NCBI GenBank assembly: GCA_918807975.1
Contig: OU964929.1
Location: 10,867,197-10,931,196 of the forward strand
From: Aplidium turbinatum
Taxonomy: Eukaryota; Chordata; Ascidiacea; Aplousobranchia; Polyclinidae
Direction of reading: 5' to 3'
Length of the DNA: 64,000 bases
Shown piece after piece: positions 1 to 11,424 of the stretch (position 1 is the first letter of the stretch; each line of letters starts with the position of its first letter). The position numbers and the translations under genes were made by a program. Under the pieces are notes generated by a model, which was given only the letters and a program-made list of their open reading frames with translations, ran no database searches and was not told where the DNA came from.

Positions 1-1514
1 CTTCCAAGTCCCAGATTGGCCGTATAAGTAAACAATACTTGGACTCTATTAACGTAACCATCCGTGATGCATCACGACTGAATCAATGGAAAAACACAGA
101 CTCTGTGTTATCCTGGTTTAAGGCTATTCCATCTAAACGTCAATGCACCTTTATGAAATTTGACATTGTTGATTTTTATCCATCCATTACGGAGGAACTT
201 TTGTGTAAAGCAATTGAGTTTGCCAAACCATTTATGGATTTGGACGATCGTATCATACAAACAATATTCCATGCTAGGAAATCGTCGCTTTTTGATGGTG
301 GTGAAACTTGGGCTAAGAAAGATGGTTTGTTTGACGTTACAATGGGCTCATTTGATGGTGCTGAGATTTGTGAGTTGGTCGGCTTGTTTCTTTTGAACGA
401 ACTTTCTGCTATTGTTGACAGAGACATGCTTGGCTTATATCGTGATGATGGTCTGGCTATTTTGCGTAATTTATCCGGCCCTAAGATTGATCGTTTGAGA
501 AAGAATGTCATTCAATTATTTAAACAACATGGCTTAAATATTACTGTGGATACTGGTCTAATTGAAACTGATTTTCTTGACGTCACTTTGAATTTGCTAT
601 CTGGTAAATTCTGGCCTTATAGAAAACCCAATAATGATCCAATTTACATCCATGCCCAGTCCAATCACCCACCCAACATTAAGAGACAAATCCCGACTAT
701 GATTTCAAAGCGATTGTCCGCCACATCATTTGGCCAAAATGAATTTGATAAGACCGCATCTGTTTATAACGATGCCCTTTTGAAAAGTGGTTTTGCGGAG
801 AGAGTTTGCTACAACCCTGCTAATAACTTACGAACATCTAGGAAAAGGAGCCGGAAAATTTTATGGTTTAACCCTCCTTTCAGCTTGCAGGTTGATAGCA
901 ATATTGGTAAGGAATTTTTCAAACTTGTTTCCATACACTTTCCACCCCATCATAGATTGCACAAAATATTCAACCGTAATACTATTAAGCTGAGCTACAG
1001 TTGTACTCCGAATGTTGCAAGCGTCATATCCTCCCACAATAAAGCAATATTGCAGGCTGATAATATACCATCGCAGTCTGGTTGCAATTGTAGGGTGAGG
1101 CCAGAATGTCCTTTGAATGGGTAATGCTTGCAGAAGGCCATTGTTTACAAAGCTACCATTGATAACAGCCCGAAGGTTCTTAATTACATTGGTTGTTGCA
1201 AAACTACTTTTAAAAAACGTTTTTCCAACCATAAATGTACCTTCATGAATAGGTCTAAACGAAACAGTACCGAACTATCTAAGGCAGTTTGGGACCTTAA
1301 GGACAAGGGTGTTGATCCTAAAATAACTTGGTCCATCCACAGCTGTGCTCGGCCTTATAGTGGTGGTGGTCGTAACAATTGTGGCCTATGTTTGGCTGAA
1401 AAGCTGGCCATTCTGAAGGCTGATAGTGGCCACCTTTTGAACAAGCGTTCGGAACTGGTCGGCAAATGTCGTCATAGAAACAAATTTAAACTCAAGTACT
1501 TCAAAATAAAATAA
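1..1514 (+). mobile_element. Penelope-like retroelement, 3' part: reverse transcriptase plus GIY-YIG endonuclease
   Basis: The window opens inside a long reading frame. It encodes a reverse transcriptase with the palm motif TFDIVDFYPS-like (here KFDIVDFYPSITEE) near residue 42 and a catalytic box GLYRDDGLA near residue 134, followed by LDVTLNL and the thumb-like stretch HHRLHKIFNRNT. Behind it in the same frame lies a GIY-YIG-type nuclease with VYKATI, NYIGCC, FKKRFSNHK, STELSKAVWDLKD, CGLCLAEK, LLNKRSEL and CRH. RT followed by C-terminal GIY-YIG is the arrangement of Penelope-like elements, which copy themselves by target-primed reverse transcription. The YRDDG box is the variant common in invertebrate copies. 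The coding part is broken, with about one interruption between the two domains, and the 5' part lies outside the window, so activity is unlikely. Downstream repeats (1516-2095) and the ribozyme-like motif at 2132-2169 probably belong to its 3' region. Confidence 0.88.
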
Positions 1515-1515
1515 A

Positions 1516-1785
1516 TTCCTTTTGATTTTCACAGGTTTTTAAAATTTCATTTGATTTTTACAGGCTATAAATCTCATTTAATTTTTACAGGTTTATAAAC
1601 AGATTTTATTTCATTTGTTCAGGACACTACAGGTTACATCATCACAATTCCTTGGGATTTTTACAGGTTATAATTTTGAAAAAATTGAATTTCATTTCAT
1701 TTTTACAGGTTGTAAATCTCATTTAATTTTTACAGGTTTAAAAACAATTTTTGTTCATTCTGTTCAGATTACTACAGGATGCGCC
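1516..1785. repeat. Minisatellite behind the Penelope-like element
   Basis: An AT-rich array whose units contain TTTAATTTTTACAGG or close variants. A higher-order copy recurs at about 147 bp: the block around 1562-1630 reappears around 1709-1779. No ORF of note. It directly follows the element's coding end, so it is probably part of its 3' untranslated region. Confidence 0.65.
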
Positions 1786-1907
1786 GATCATAACAAGCAT
1801 TTTGCTTCTTTGTGATGTCATAGATGTTGCCATCATGTTGCTTGGTTTCCATTGGGACAAATTGATTGAAACTTTATCGTGGCGGATGGAGGCTGTCCTT
1901 AGTAATT

Positions 1908-2096
1908 CTGGAGTTTTTTTCTGCAGATTGGATTACGGTTATAATATTTAATATCTTTTCAGGAATTCAGGTTTAGAGGTTTTTTTTGCAGATTAAATTA
2001 CAGTTGTAATATTTAATATCTCCTCAGGAAGTACAGGTTTAGAGATTTTTTTTTGCAGATTAAATTACAGTTGTAATATTTAATATCTTTTCAGAA
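1908..2096. repeat. Three-copy ~66-bp tandem repeat
   Basis: Three adjacent units share TTTGCAGATTAAATTACAG, then TTGTAATATTTAATATC and a variable CAGG link. The period is about 66 bp. The first unit is the most diverged. The array sits between the Penelope-like ORF and the ribozyme-like motif. Confidence 0.7.
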
Positions 2097-2131
2097 TTAT
2101 CGATTCTTTACTGTTTACATGTTTTTACAGA

Positions 2132-2169
2132 CCTTCTGATGATCCGTTAGGTGAAACAATTTGTAAAGG
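2132..2169 (+). ncRNA. Hammerhead-ribozyme-like motif (type I layout)
   Basis: The segment can be read as stem I CCTT (2132-2135), core CTGATGA (2136-2142), stem-loop II TCCGTTAGGT (2143-2152), core GAA (2153-2155), a tiny stem III ACAA-T-TTGT (2156-2164), cleavage-site A (2165) and stem I partner AAGG (2166-2169). All invariant core bases of the hammerhead fold are present in order, and stems I and III pair. Stem II has only two C-G pairs above a U-U, which is weak. Penelope-like elements are known to carry minimal hammerheads in their terminal regions, and this lies about 620 bp behind the GIY-YIG end. Read by eye only. Confidence 0.6.
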
Positions 2170-2282
2170 CTTCAGATAGTAATAACTACATTTGATTTAG
2201 TAGTATATATCAATATATAGTAATGGATGAGCGATTGCGTGGCCATTTAGGCAAATGCTCTGAAACAGCCATGCGTTAGAAT

Positions 2283-3520
2283 CATAGGCGCCTAACTATT
2301 TTTTTGGCCGTGGGGGCGAAAGCGTGTTTCATCAGCAGCAACGTATTTTCAGCAAAATGTCACGCAGATGGATGACGTAATTGTGTCGTCACACTAGGAT
2401 TGCTTTTATAATTGCCACACTCAGAGTTATCGCTACGTTCGACCTACCGTTAATTCTTATAAACAAAACTCGACAAAAACACATGCCATGCGTCTGCGTT
2501 GGCTAGCGGTTGATGGACTGCGACTCTTCAAGCTAAGCACAGCATAAAGTTTAGCAACAAACTAGATTCATTAGCATGAAACAAGAGACGAAAAGGTTTA
2601 CTAAAAGGTATACTGTAAATGGAATGAAAATGCTAACTTGATTATACGCTTGAAAATATACCTGTTGAAAGCAAAATCATTCATGTTTACATCAATTCAA
2701 CAGCATGTCACCTTGAATAAATTTAAAAGTTGCTGACATCCGTAAACAGCCCTTGAAAAATAGTTACAGAGAGACGTTTGATTAAGTTTTCGACTTGACA
2801 TTGCTCCCTTTTCACTACAATATCGCTGACCAGCTTTCAAGTTTCAATTCGCTGTAATACGCCCGTTTTCGTGTTGCAGATGAAACAAAAGATGCGCATA
2901 TTCCCCGCCTTTGATCTGGTTTCCATGGCAACGGTCGTGTGTGTGTCATGCAGTTTGCGCGAGTCCGTTGTTGTGTTGATTATGCCGCGTGTGCGCAATT
3001 CGGTTTGTACTAGCCCTTGTTACGTTGGTTAGTGGTAAATTCAAGTTCATTTTCACAGCAAGCGCTTCACTGCCGCGACAATTCTCTGCAGAGGATTCGA
3101 CTTTCGAAAGCGACATTGAGTCTGTTTGCAAGCGCATTAAGCTAAACACATGCTGCGTCAACGTAGCAAATTATGTTGTTTTTGGGTGCATTCAACATCT
3201 GATGACATTGAATCGACGCAAAATGGTAGATTTTTGCTATGTCTCAGGCAGCAAAATCAGTCATTTTTACATTGATTCAACGTCTGCAGACGTTAAATCA
3301 ATGTAAAAATGACAGATTTTTTTGTCTGGGGTGGGATTGTAGCATCGCTACTCGTTCTAGTGATTCTTTATCGCGAAACTGTTGCGGTTTGCATTTAAAA
3401 ATGTTTTCCTGCTGCCGATCGCTAGTTCATCTATTGTTTTATGTATCAATGCAGCATAAAAAGTTGCTCCCACGCAGAAATATGCGTGGGGGCCTGGCCC
3501 CCACGGCTTAGGCGCCTATG
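2283..3520. mobile_element. Non-autonomous hAT-like element, 1.24 kb
   Basis: Terminal inverted repeats begin CATAGGCGCCTAA and are followed on both sides by GCCGTGGGGGC-like sequence. The element is flanked by the 8-bp duplication GTTAGAAT (2275-2282 and 3521-3528). Eight-bp duplications with CA...TG ends fit the hAT superfamily. No transposase is visible. A palindromic hairpin-family copy lies inside at about 3244-3330. Confidence 0.75.
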
Positions 3521-3615
3521 GTTAGAATCCAGAATCTGTAATTGGTAAATAGCCTACTTTTTAAAAATAGCCTCCTAAATTGCATTTTACATCATATATA
3601 CAGACTACAGTAGAG

Positions 3616-3939
3616 GGGTCTGCTACTATTCGGCGAGTCCAATTCGGCAATTTTATGAATTTTTTTTTAAATTATTGGGTACCGTAGCCTAATTATCATT
3701 GCCGCTTTTACATCGTTTTAATGTCGCGAAACGTTGAAATAAGATCTTAACCCTAACCTCTAACCCCAACCCTTACCTCTAACCCCAACCCCTAAAACGG
3801 CAATGATAATTAGGCTACGGTACCCGATAATTTTTTAAAAAAAATCACTGAATAGGGAACTCGCCGAAAAGGGCTCTCGCCGAATCGGACTAGCCGAATT
3901 GGACTCGTCGAATCGAACTTCCCGAAACGGGCCATTCCG
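3616..3939. mobile_element. Short inverted-repeat element with repeated CGGCGAG words
   Basis: Flanked by ACAGTAGAG on both sides (3607-3615 and 3940-3948). Inside, GGTACCGTAGCCTAATTATC near 3680 is repeated in inverse near 3803-3825, and CGAGTCCAATTCGGC occurs in both outer arms. The loop holds CCCTAACCTCTAACCCC, a telomere-like run. About 324 bp, non-coding. Superfamily not assigned. Confidence 0.65.
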
Positions 3940-4189
3940 ACAGTAGAGTAGTACTTTCACCAGTTTAACTGTAAGGCCTTCTGGCATAAATGAGTTTTAG
4001 TGCAGTATACACAAAGTGGCATTACTTGATTTTTGTGTACTGTACAATATCCACTGCGTTTTCAGTTTATTCTTGGAAATTTACTTCACAATCACATCCT
4101 TAAGTCCTAATTTAAAGTTTGTTTTAAGTGCCTTGTAGTGTTTTTGTTCATTTTTTTAAATTTTTAATAAAAACTGCACAAATATGATG

Positions 4190-4285
4190 CTCTGGGTTTT
4201 TTTATGGGTTTTTTTGGGTTTTTTTAAGTGGGTTTTTTTAAAAAAACCCACCCGGGTTTTTTTGGGTCGGGTAAAATACCGACAA
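4190..4285. repeat. GGGTTTTTT low-complexity run
   Basis: Repeated GGGTTTTTTT words with an internal inverted partner AAAAAAACCCACCC, ending in ACCGACAACCCTG. The last bases resemble a hAT-type terminus, but I could not find the other end. Only the low-complexity character is firm. Confidence 0.5.
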
Positions 4286-4658
4286 CCCTGCTATTATAGC
4301 AAGAACTTATAAGGCATTTTGTAGCTAAATTATGGGACAAATTTTGGCTTAGTCGTGCAATGTGCATATCATAAACGTCTGTGGATTGAATGAAAGTTGG
4401 TCAGAAATTTTTGTTGATTAAACGCATAGCCTACTGAACATTTTTGGAGGCTCTCTTTTTGTTGTTGTGCAATACGAAAACTGAAATGGTGCTACTGACA
4501 ACTATCATATAATACATTATACTATTTTTGCTTTTCCAACATACATAGTATAACAATTATTCTTTTCAAGCAAATATTATATCATAACAGCAGGATTAAT
4601 TGCAATCTACATATTAATAGTGTAGTTTAAATTGATGTCGCAGGTTCATCAATCTCAC

Positions 4659-6342
4659 CTGGTTGCCCACTTGTCTTGCGAAGTTGAGGTATTCCTCCAG
4701 AAAACAATCCTCCTAGTCCCCCTCCAGAGCTAGCGTTACCACTACCACTAGTTTTAGAAGCTAAAATAGAAACATACATATGATAGTATTGCAATTAAAT
4801 CATGGAGTTAGGTGGTATGATGTTGTAAGAAGGCTTCCAGAAATATATGAAAAACAAAAGTGCATGCAAATGATACTCGAAGCTACTTGGAATTTGACCA
4901 TTTTTTATGACAACCTCCTAAGATTATGCTTGGCAATGACCACAACAAGTGATAATTTCTTTTAAATAAAATTCACAATAAAATAATGTCATTGAGGTTT
5001 AAAAAAAAAAGATTGAACACCAAGTCATTGCAGAAAATGATGTTATATGTATGTTTAATGTCTAATCAACTAAAAGTACTGCTACTGATAGTCCAAAGTC
5101 CATCCAATTCAACTACTGGTTCAGTATTTGTCTTTTAATTAACTTAGTTTGTATATGGTTGATTGGTTGTACAATGTACATCTATATTATATAGACTATC
5201 TTAGATCAATTAAAAGAATAATTATTCATATTTTGCTGCAATGAAACAGTAGTTTGATGATTATAATTTTCATTTGGGGCTCTGGGGTCAAGGGTCTACA
5301 GTACACTTTTACCTCCTTCCAATATTTTTCAAACTAAACCACAAGCCTACTAGAGAGCAATGAGTCTTTGGTCGCATCTTGGTCTTAATGAAAATGAATA
5401 AGAAAGTGTTGATTTTTCGTGGACTGTTAAATTTCCAACTACTGATGCGGTGTCTCCTCTAATGCTGCTATAGCCTATTTTATGCATAGAAAATTGCAGC
5501 ATTGTTTTCATAAAAATAATGGGCATGAGTTATTAAAAACAAAACTTGTTTCGATTGATAATGGAATCCTTATCCTTAGATTGAGAAAGCTTCTTTGCGA
5601 GCTTAATCTTAGCAGTTTCCCATACTTGTAGACCTTGAATAAACTGAGTTTGACAGAGTGAAGTTTCTGATTGCATTGTTAAAAGAATTATTGTCTGTGA
5701 AATATTTAATCTACTGTACAAGGTGCAGCTGAACGAATAGCCATCCTTGCAATGTGTTGCTCAATGCTCATGTGCACACTCCAAGACATCGAATCAGTGC
5801 TGCTTGATCTAGAAGTTTCTTTGTTGGTAAAGTCGGACACTGAACCAACTGAGCTATCAGGGCGGGATATTACTTGGAGCATAATTTTGTGTCGTGTGTG
5901 CTCATTAAGTGATTTTATTATGAAATCTAACATTTCTATCAATGACTAATTCATGGTTGACGAGTGACAACATCATGATTTGCAGTACTGCAACATAATT
6001 ACATTAATGAATTACTCCAAACAGCAAACCAGCTTGGAAAACAGAGGATAGACTACATCAACTATGACAAATCCTTTGCATAAATAGGCTAATTAAATGA
6101 AAAATAGCAACATAAAAAGCATTTCTAAATTAGCCTTGTACAGCAAAATATTGTTTACATACTGTACCTGCCAAGAGCGGACCACTTCGATCATTTGTTT
6201 GAGTTTTCTTTAGCTTTGCTCCTTTAAATTTTGTGATGTCACTCAACAATGCATTTCTGTCTTTTGCATCATTTTTGCCAAGTTTTGGTGGCTGTGATAT
6301 TGGAATAGATGCAGGTGGTGGAGGGGGCGGAGGTGGCGGCAT
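4659..6342 (-). CDS. WIPF: WAS/WASL-interacting protein family (WIP, verprolin) homologue, first two coding exons, partial
   Basis: Exons 6342-6168 and 4760-4659, reading phase 1 kept across the intron. The start ATG at 6342 opens with a proline run (MPPPPPPPPPA), then the WH2 actin-binding motif RNALLSDITKFKGAKLKKT at about residues 29-47 and NDRSGP. Exon 2 gives a Gly/Ser linker and GGGLGGLFSGGIPQLRKT, which matches the LGGLF..GMP.LR block after the WH2 in human WIP. Donors are GCAG|GTACAG and CCAG|GTGAGA; the exon 2 acceptor is TATTTTAG. WIP binds G-actin through WH2 and holds WASP/N-WASP through its C terminus, controlling Arp2/3-driven actin assembly. The proline-rich middle and WASP-binding end are not seen and probably lie left of base 1, so the next intron is at least 4.6 kb. 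A CAG just upstream of the ATG could be the acceptor of a non-coding 5' exon. WIPF1, 2 or 3 cannot be told apart. Confidence 0.88.
5560..5885 (-). mobile_element. tRNA-derived SINE in the WIPF intron
   Basis: On the minus strand TAGCTCAGTTGG (5845-5856) is a textbook tRNA A box, and GATTCGATG about 60 nt downstream is a B-box-like match. The body ends in a segment (CAGAAACTTCACTCTGTCAA) that recurs, slightly changed, at 13230-13400. This marks a repeated SINE family with a tRNA head and a shared tail. Confidence 0.6.
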
Positions 6343-6514
6343 TTCAACAATCTGTCTTATATAAACAGCAAAATATGTTCTAAAAATATCATTTCCTTAT
6401 GTTCTAAATACTGATAGCATTTTAATGGTTTTGAACATTAAAAAATACTCAAGAAATAAAGTCACATGTGCAATGTGCAGGAAATACTTATATCTTGTAT
6501 TCAAATTCACAGAG

Positions 6515-7045
6515 TTGATCTCTAAATGGTCAAAACTGGTTTTGACCACTAAGCAGTTTAAACCTGATTTTAACCGGTGAAAACTAGGTTTAAACCGGTC
6601 AAAACCCAGAAAAATATTTTATGTAGTGAATGGTCGGCTACCTGGGCTATGGGCTATTTAGGAAATATAAAAGCAGTTGTGAGTTGTGACCATTTTGATA
6701 TGCAGTCCTCGAAATAGCTGGCGGCCATGGCCGCCTGAACTTTCATTAATGGTCGCCGATACCGACCTGTCAGGCAGCCATGATTGAAATATCAAAAATA
6801 AACAGAGAAATTGAATATTTTTTGTTCCAAATCCAGCATTTAGGTTATTGTTGATCAAAACAAAATATAGTTTAACATCATTACTAAACATGGAGGGTAA
6901 TATTTTTAATTCAATTGAAAAGCAACTTGATTCATACACTAAAGGGGTTTTGACCAGTAATAGGTGGTCAAAACTGCTCGATTTAAACCAGGTTTTAACC
7001 GGACAGTTTAAACTTTCCCGGTTTAAACCGATCAACCTTGCATAT
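6515..7045. mobile_element. Inverted-repeat MITE with TTTAAACC subterminal words
   Basis: The left arm (6515-6610) carries GGTCAAAACTGGTTTTGACC and TTTAAACCGGTCAAAACC. The right arm (6945-7045) carries the same words in inverse order. Ends read GTTGATC and GATCAAC. The middle is unique and includes a GC-rich patch near 6720-6790. No clear target duplication. Confidence 0.6.
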
Positions 7046-7229
7046 TCACCTCAATGTAAAAAGTGATGAAAGTTCTACTCAAAAATACAAGTTGCCCTGC
7101 TTTGAGCAATGAGCTGAAAGTTGAAAAATGATTTTTTTCCAGACAAGTTTTACTTGGTGGCTGGTGCAAAGACTAGACTTAGCAAAGCTAAATTTTTTAC
7201 AATAGCTTCGGCTATAATAAATAACGAAG

Positions 7230-7815
7230 TGGCCATTTTTACCCACTTGTTGCCATGGTTAATGAGGTGTTGCCAGAGTTAGGATTAAAGTTAGGAAGGG
7301 TTAAAGTTAGGAATAAGGTTAGGGTTTTGATCTTTGCCCAGGACTAAAAAAAATTCCAAAATTTAAGCTTTTGTTTTCAACATAGAGTAGAATATCTTAT
7401 CTGGCAACGCTAGCGAATAAATAAAGCTTAATGAATATTATGTGCAAATATCATTTTAATTTGAAATAGTTTAGTTTAGCAAACTAAACATTTAGGCTTA
7501 TCATTACACACTTTTAAGGTTTGTTGAAATTATAATATGAGGCTATTCAAATTAGGCTGTGGCTATATTTACATTATATAGTGTAACAATAGTCTCAATA
7601 GTGTTGCCAGAGAAGGAATTCTGCCCTAACTTGAAAAAAGTTTAAAGCTGTTGAAAACAAAAATTTGTATTTTGGAATTTTTTTTTAGTCCTGGGCAAAG
7701 ATCAAAACCCTAATTTTATTTCTAACTCTAACCCTTACCTTAACCCTTCCAAACTTTAATCCTATCTCTGGCAACACCTGATTGTAACCATAGCATTAAG
7801 TGTGGAAAAATAGCC
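7230..7815. mobile_element. MITE with GAAGTGGC ends and telomere-like arms
   Basis: The left arm starts GAAGTGGCCATTTTTACCC and runs through GGTGTTGCCAGAGTTAGG, several TTAGG words, TTTTGATCTTTGCCCAGG and ATTCCAAAAT. The right arm repeats all of these in inverse, ending GCCACTTC. A third, partly independent copy lies at 38285-38480. Non-coding; duplication of the target not clear. Confidence 0.65.
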
Positions 7816-8810
7816 ACTTCCTTTCAATTAAGTTCATATATGATATTTAAATCAGATTGAGAGACCTGTTCCCAGGCGGTGCAGGGATGCTAAATCGTTT
7901 GGGTTAGTCATAAAATGACAAGAAGTTATGCTTGTTTACCGTGCTTCAACAAGCATTTTGAAATATACTACATACAACTATTACTTTTCAACCAATGCTA
8001 GGAGGGGGTGCAAGAACTGGTTAGTGATTTCAAGATGGTGACAACAAGGCAAAAGGTTAAGAACCACTGCAAGCTGAAACAAGTACAAAGCAAAACATTT
8101 ACATTGAAACAAAATGTGGTGAACAATAGGGCAGTTCATGTGGGTATATTTGTGATGAAAACTGAAGCTGAGTAATCATTATGAAACAAGTAAGCATTTA
8201 TTCTCCCATATTATGATTTAATATGTTCTTGAAAAACAGTAGTCCACAAGATCATTTTGAACTTGATTTTGAACAAGATCAATTTTGAACACTGTCATTC
8301 ACTTTTTGTGTTCGGAAATTTGTAAAGGCCTAGCTTACCGTACGATTTCATTGTTTATGAAATTGTTATGAATTCATTGTTATTCATGAATTGTTATGTT
8401 ATTCATTGTTATGAATTGCTAAAAACACTAAATTTCTCATTTAAATCAAAACAGTCTGTATTTGCACTAGTTTCTTTAACTGTATATTTTCAAGACCAAT
8501 TTGGTGGTAATTCATTCCAGTTTCCACCATCTACAAATGACCAAACATTCACTTTCAGATCAAGTGAAAAATAATTTATTTTCAGTGTGAGTACAGTACT
8601 TTGTTAGTTGTGTAATTCTCCTTTTCTTCCAAAAAAATGCTGTATGGAAAAAGGATAAGAATGCCCTTGAACTTTAAAAGTAGTGAATACAGTTAGCTTA
8701 CAAAGTAAAGTAGGCTACTTTACCTAGGTACCGTAGTAGACATACACTTGTGAGTTAGGGCCAGTGCTTCCACTTCTGACAATTGATAAATCCTCTTCAG
8801 TTTCCTTTTT

Positions 8811-9559
8811 GGCAGTGGCTATTTGACCGGCGCCGGTCTTTGAATCTGAAACACTATTTGACCGTCATTACGTCACTATACAGTCACTTTTTTTCTTTTT
8901 CTCTTTCAAATCAAAGAACGAGAAACGCGTATTCTAAATCCGATCATGTTCTTCAACTCGTTACGTGGTGCGTGCGATACGTCGGCGGATCTTATTCTAG
9001 AGGGCCTGAGTTCGTTACTACCCGGAAGCGTCCCTTTTCTTTTATTTATTTTTTTTTTTAACTAAACTTTGACCCGAAGTGCATTTTTGTTTAAAACGTC
9101 TGAAACGTGCCTGAATGAAAAATTATGTAGTAGGCTATAGTTAGCACGGCCACAAATGGAAAATTACCCAGAGAAATTTTCAAATTTCAGCAAATTAAAA
9201 AACTCTAACTTCATTACTCACATTTGAAAAGACATAAAAAATTGGGATGTAGAAAACTCAAATTAAAAATTGACTACAAAAATGCACTTCGGGTCAAAAT
9301 TTGTTTAAAAAAAAAATAAATAAAAAAAGGAGCGCTTCCGCTTAGTATCGAACTCAGTCCCTCTAGGCTAGGAGCCGGCGACGTGTCGCACGCGCCACGT
9401 AACACGTTGAATAAAAATGGTCGGATTTAGAACTTATATACGCGCTACTCGTCTTTTGCTTTGAAAGAGAAAAAGAAAAAAAGTGACTGTTTAGTGACGT
9501 AATGACGGTTAAATAGTGTTTCAAATTCAAAGACCGGCGCCGGTCAAATAGCCACTGCC
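8811..9559. mobile_element. Long-TIR MITE with 9-bp duplication (Mutator-like)
   Basis: Ends GGCAGTGGCTATTTGACCGG and its inverse are flanked by TTCCTTTTT (8802-8810 and 9560-9568). The inverted arms are about 250 bp and leave only a short spacer. Nine-bp duplications with long arms fit MULE-type elements. Each arm contains a tRNA-like block (about 8955-9015 plus, 9320-9400 minus) with a GAGTTCGATAC-like B box. Confidence 0.65.
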
Positions 9560-10680
9560 TTCCTTTTTTGTCCTGAAAAATCCCTTTTTTCTCAGTCGGA
9601 AATCCTACAAAATTTCCTTCAAAGGCAAGGTTATTTTTGACGTTATGTAAGTTAAAAAAGGTGGTAATATAACTTTTAAAGTTATTATAATCTCAGTTAA
9701 AGCTGTTTTAATCTCGATTTTTTTCAGTAGCACCAGGTATGTCGAAGCAACGTTGTTTTATTAGAACAGTAGGCTGTACAAAAGCAGCACATATTTCACA
9801 ATAACATGGTTTACTTTCTTTGTTCGCTGTCCAGCCAAAAAACTGCTTGTCAGTTAGTTGGTTCTGGGACATTTACCAACTGGAGTCCTGGACATCATTT
9901 ACCAATTACCACTCTCATCTTTCCTACCTGGATTCCTAACCTATCCCTAACACCAAAAATGTACAGGTGGTACATGTCCAGTACGTAACAAATTATCCAT
10001 CCATTACCAAATTTATTTTTGTGTTTAGTTCAGTATTCCTTCATGCACTAACTTAACACTATTGGCTAGGCTATCTCTTTTTTCTCCTTGTCAGTAACGT
10101 CTTCACAATCACCTGAGACTGATGAAAAACTTCATGATACTAGGCCTATTTATGATACTGACTCAGTGTGACTGTGTAGGCCACACTAATATGTTGTATA
10201 CACATACTAGCTAGCTCTATTATCATAACACCATAATAGAATAGCATAGGCTATAACTAAGTTTTCTAAACCGGAAGGGTATGGTACCACTAACCTAAGG
10301 TGGTGGTCTTGCACAAGACGCCCTGTTGGTCAACTGGACAAAATGATGACGTCAAAAAACGTCACACACATTGGAATATACTATTATGAAAGAGGAAATG
10401 CGGGGTGGAAATGCAATGAAACACACCAGAAGGAAATTGTCTCCCATTTATTGATTTGTTGTTCAATTTAAACAAATATGCAATCGGTGAGAAGCACAAG
10501 CATAGATCTAACCAAAAAAGTTAATACCAAGTCCCACTATGCTACTAGCTCTATCTGGTGGCCACCTAAACTTGACCAAATTCAAACCATTATCAAAAGT
10601 TTGTTTGCAATGATAAAAACATTAAACGACAGCCAATTAAAAGAAAATGTTACTGTTTATTGAAGGGCTAACTTTCATTT

Positions 10681-10887
10681 TTATATCTTGTTTAATATGC
10701 GAGCAATCGTTGTTTGGAGACAGCCCCCCAACGAAGCTTTTGCCCAACGCATTTCAATGGCGAATCGATCGTCTTTCAGTTCACGCCCTGCGTGATCACG
10801 ACAATTAATTGTCTCCCATTTATTCATTTCTTGCTCAATTTCAACAGATTTGCTATCGTTGAAAATCACAAGCATAGATCTAACCAA
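10681..10887 (-). CDS. Repeated small ORF, unit 1 of foldback element
   Basis: A 64-codon frame from ATG at 10875, with 4 further open codons upstream. It reads MLVIFNDSKSVEIEQEMNKW, then ETIN, RDHAGRELKDDRFAIEM, WAKASLGGCL and TTIARILNKI. An AATAAA lies shortly after the stop. I do not recognise the family. It differs from units 2 and 3 at several positions, mostly amino-acid-changing, which argues against strong purifying selection. It may be a chance ORF kept open by young duplication. Confidence 0.3.
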   Translation of the reverse strand: MVRSMLVIFNDSKSVEIEQEMNKWETINCRDHAGRELKDDRFAIEMRWAKASLGGCLQTTIARILNKI

Positions 10888-11052
10888 CTAAGTTAATACC
10901 AAGTCCCACTATGCTACTAGCTTTATCTAGTGGCCACCTAAACTTGACCAAATTCAAACCATTATCAAAAGTTTATTTGCAATGATAAAAACATTTAACG
11001 ACAACCAATTAAAAGAACATGTTACTGTTTATTGAAGGGCTAACTTTCATTT

Positions 11053-11259
11053 TTATATCTTATTTAATATACGAGCAATCGTTGTTCGGAGACAGCCCCC
11101 CAACGAAGCTTTTGCCCAATGCATTTCAATGGCGAATCGATCGTCTTTCAGTTCACGCCCTGCGTGTTCACGATAATTAATTGTCTCCCATTTATTCATT
11201 TCTTGCTCAATTTCAACAGATTTGCTATCGTTGAAAAGCACAAGTATAGATCTAACCAA
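11053..11259 (-). CDS. Repeated small ORF, unit 2 of foldback element
   Basis: Same 68-codon open stretch as unit 1, one period (372 bp) further along. It carries Y for C after ETIN, and E for D before HAGRELKDD. The flanking sequence, including the AATAAA after the stop, is duplicated with it. Function unknown. Confidence 0.3.
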   Translation of the reverse strand: MVRSILVLFNDSKSVEIEQEMNKWETINYREHAGRELKDDRFAIEMHWAKASLGGCLRTTIARILNKI

Positions 11260-11424
11260 CTAAGTTAATACCAAGTCCCAACATACTAATAGCTCCATCT
11301 AGTGGTCACCTAAACTTGACCAAGTGCAAACCATCACCAAAACTTCATTTTAAATGATAAACAACCTAAATTAATTCCAATTAAAAGAACATGTCACTGT
11401 TTATTGAAGGGCTAACTTTCATTT

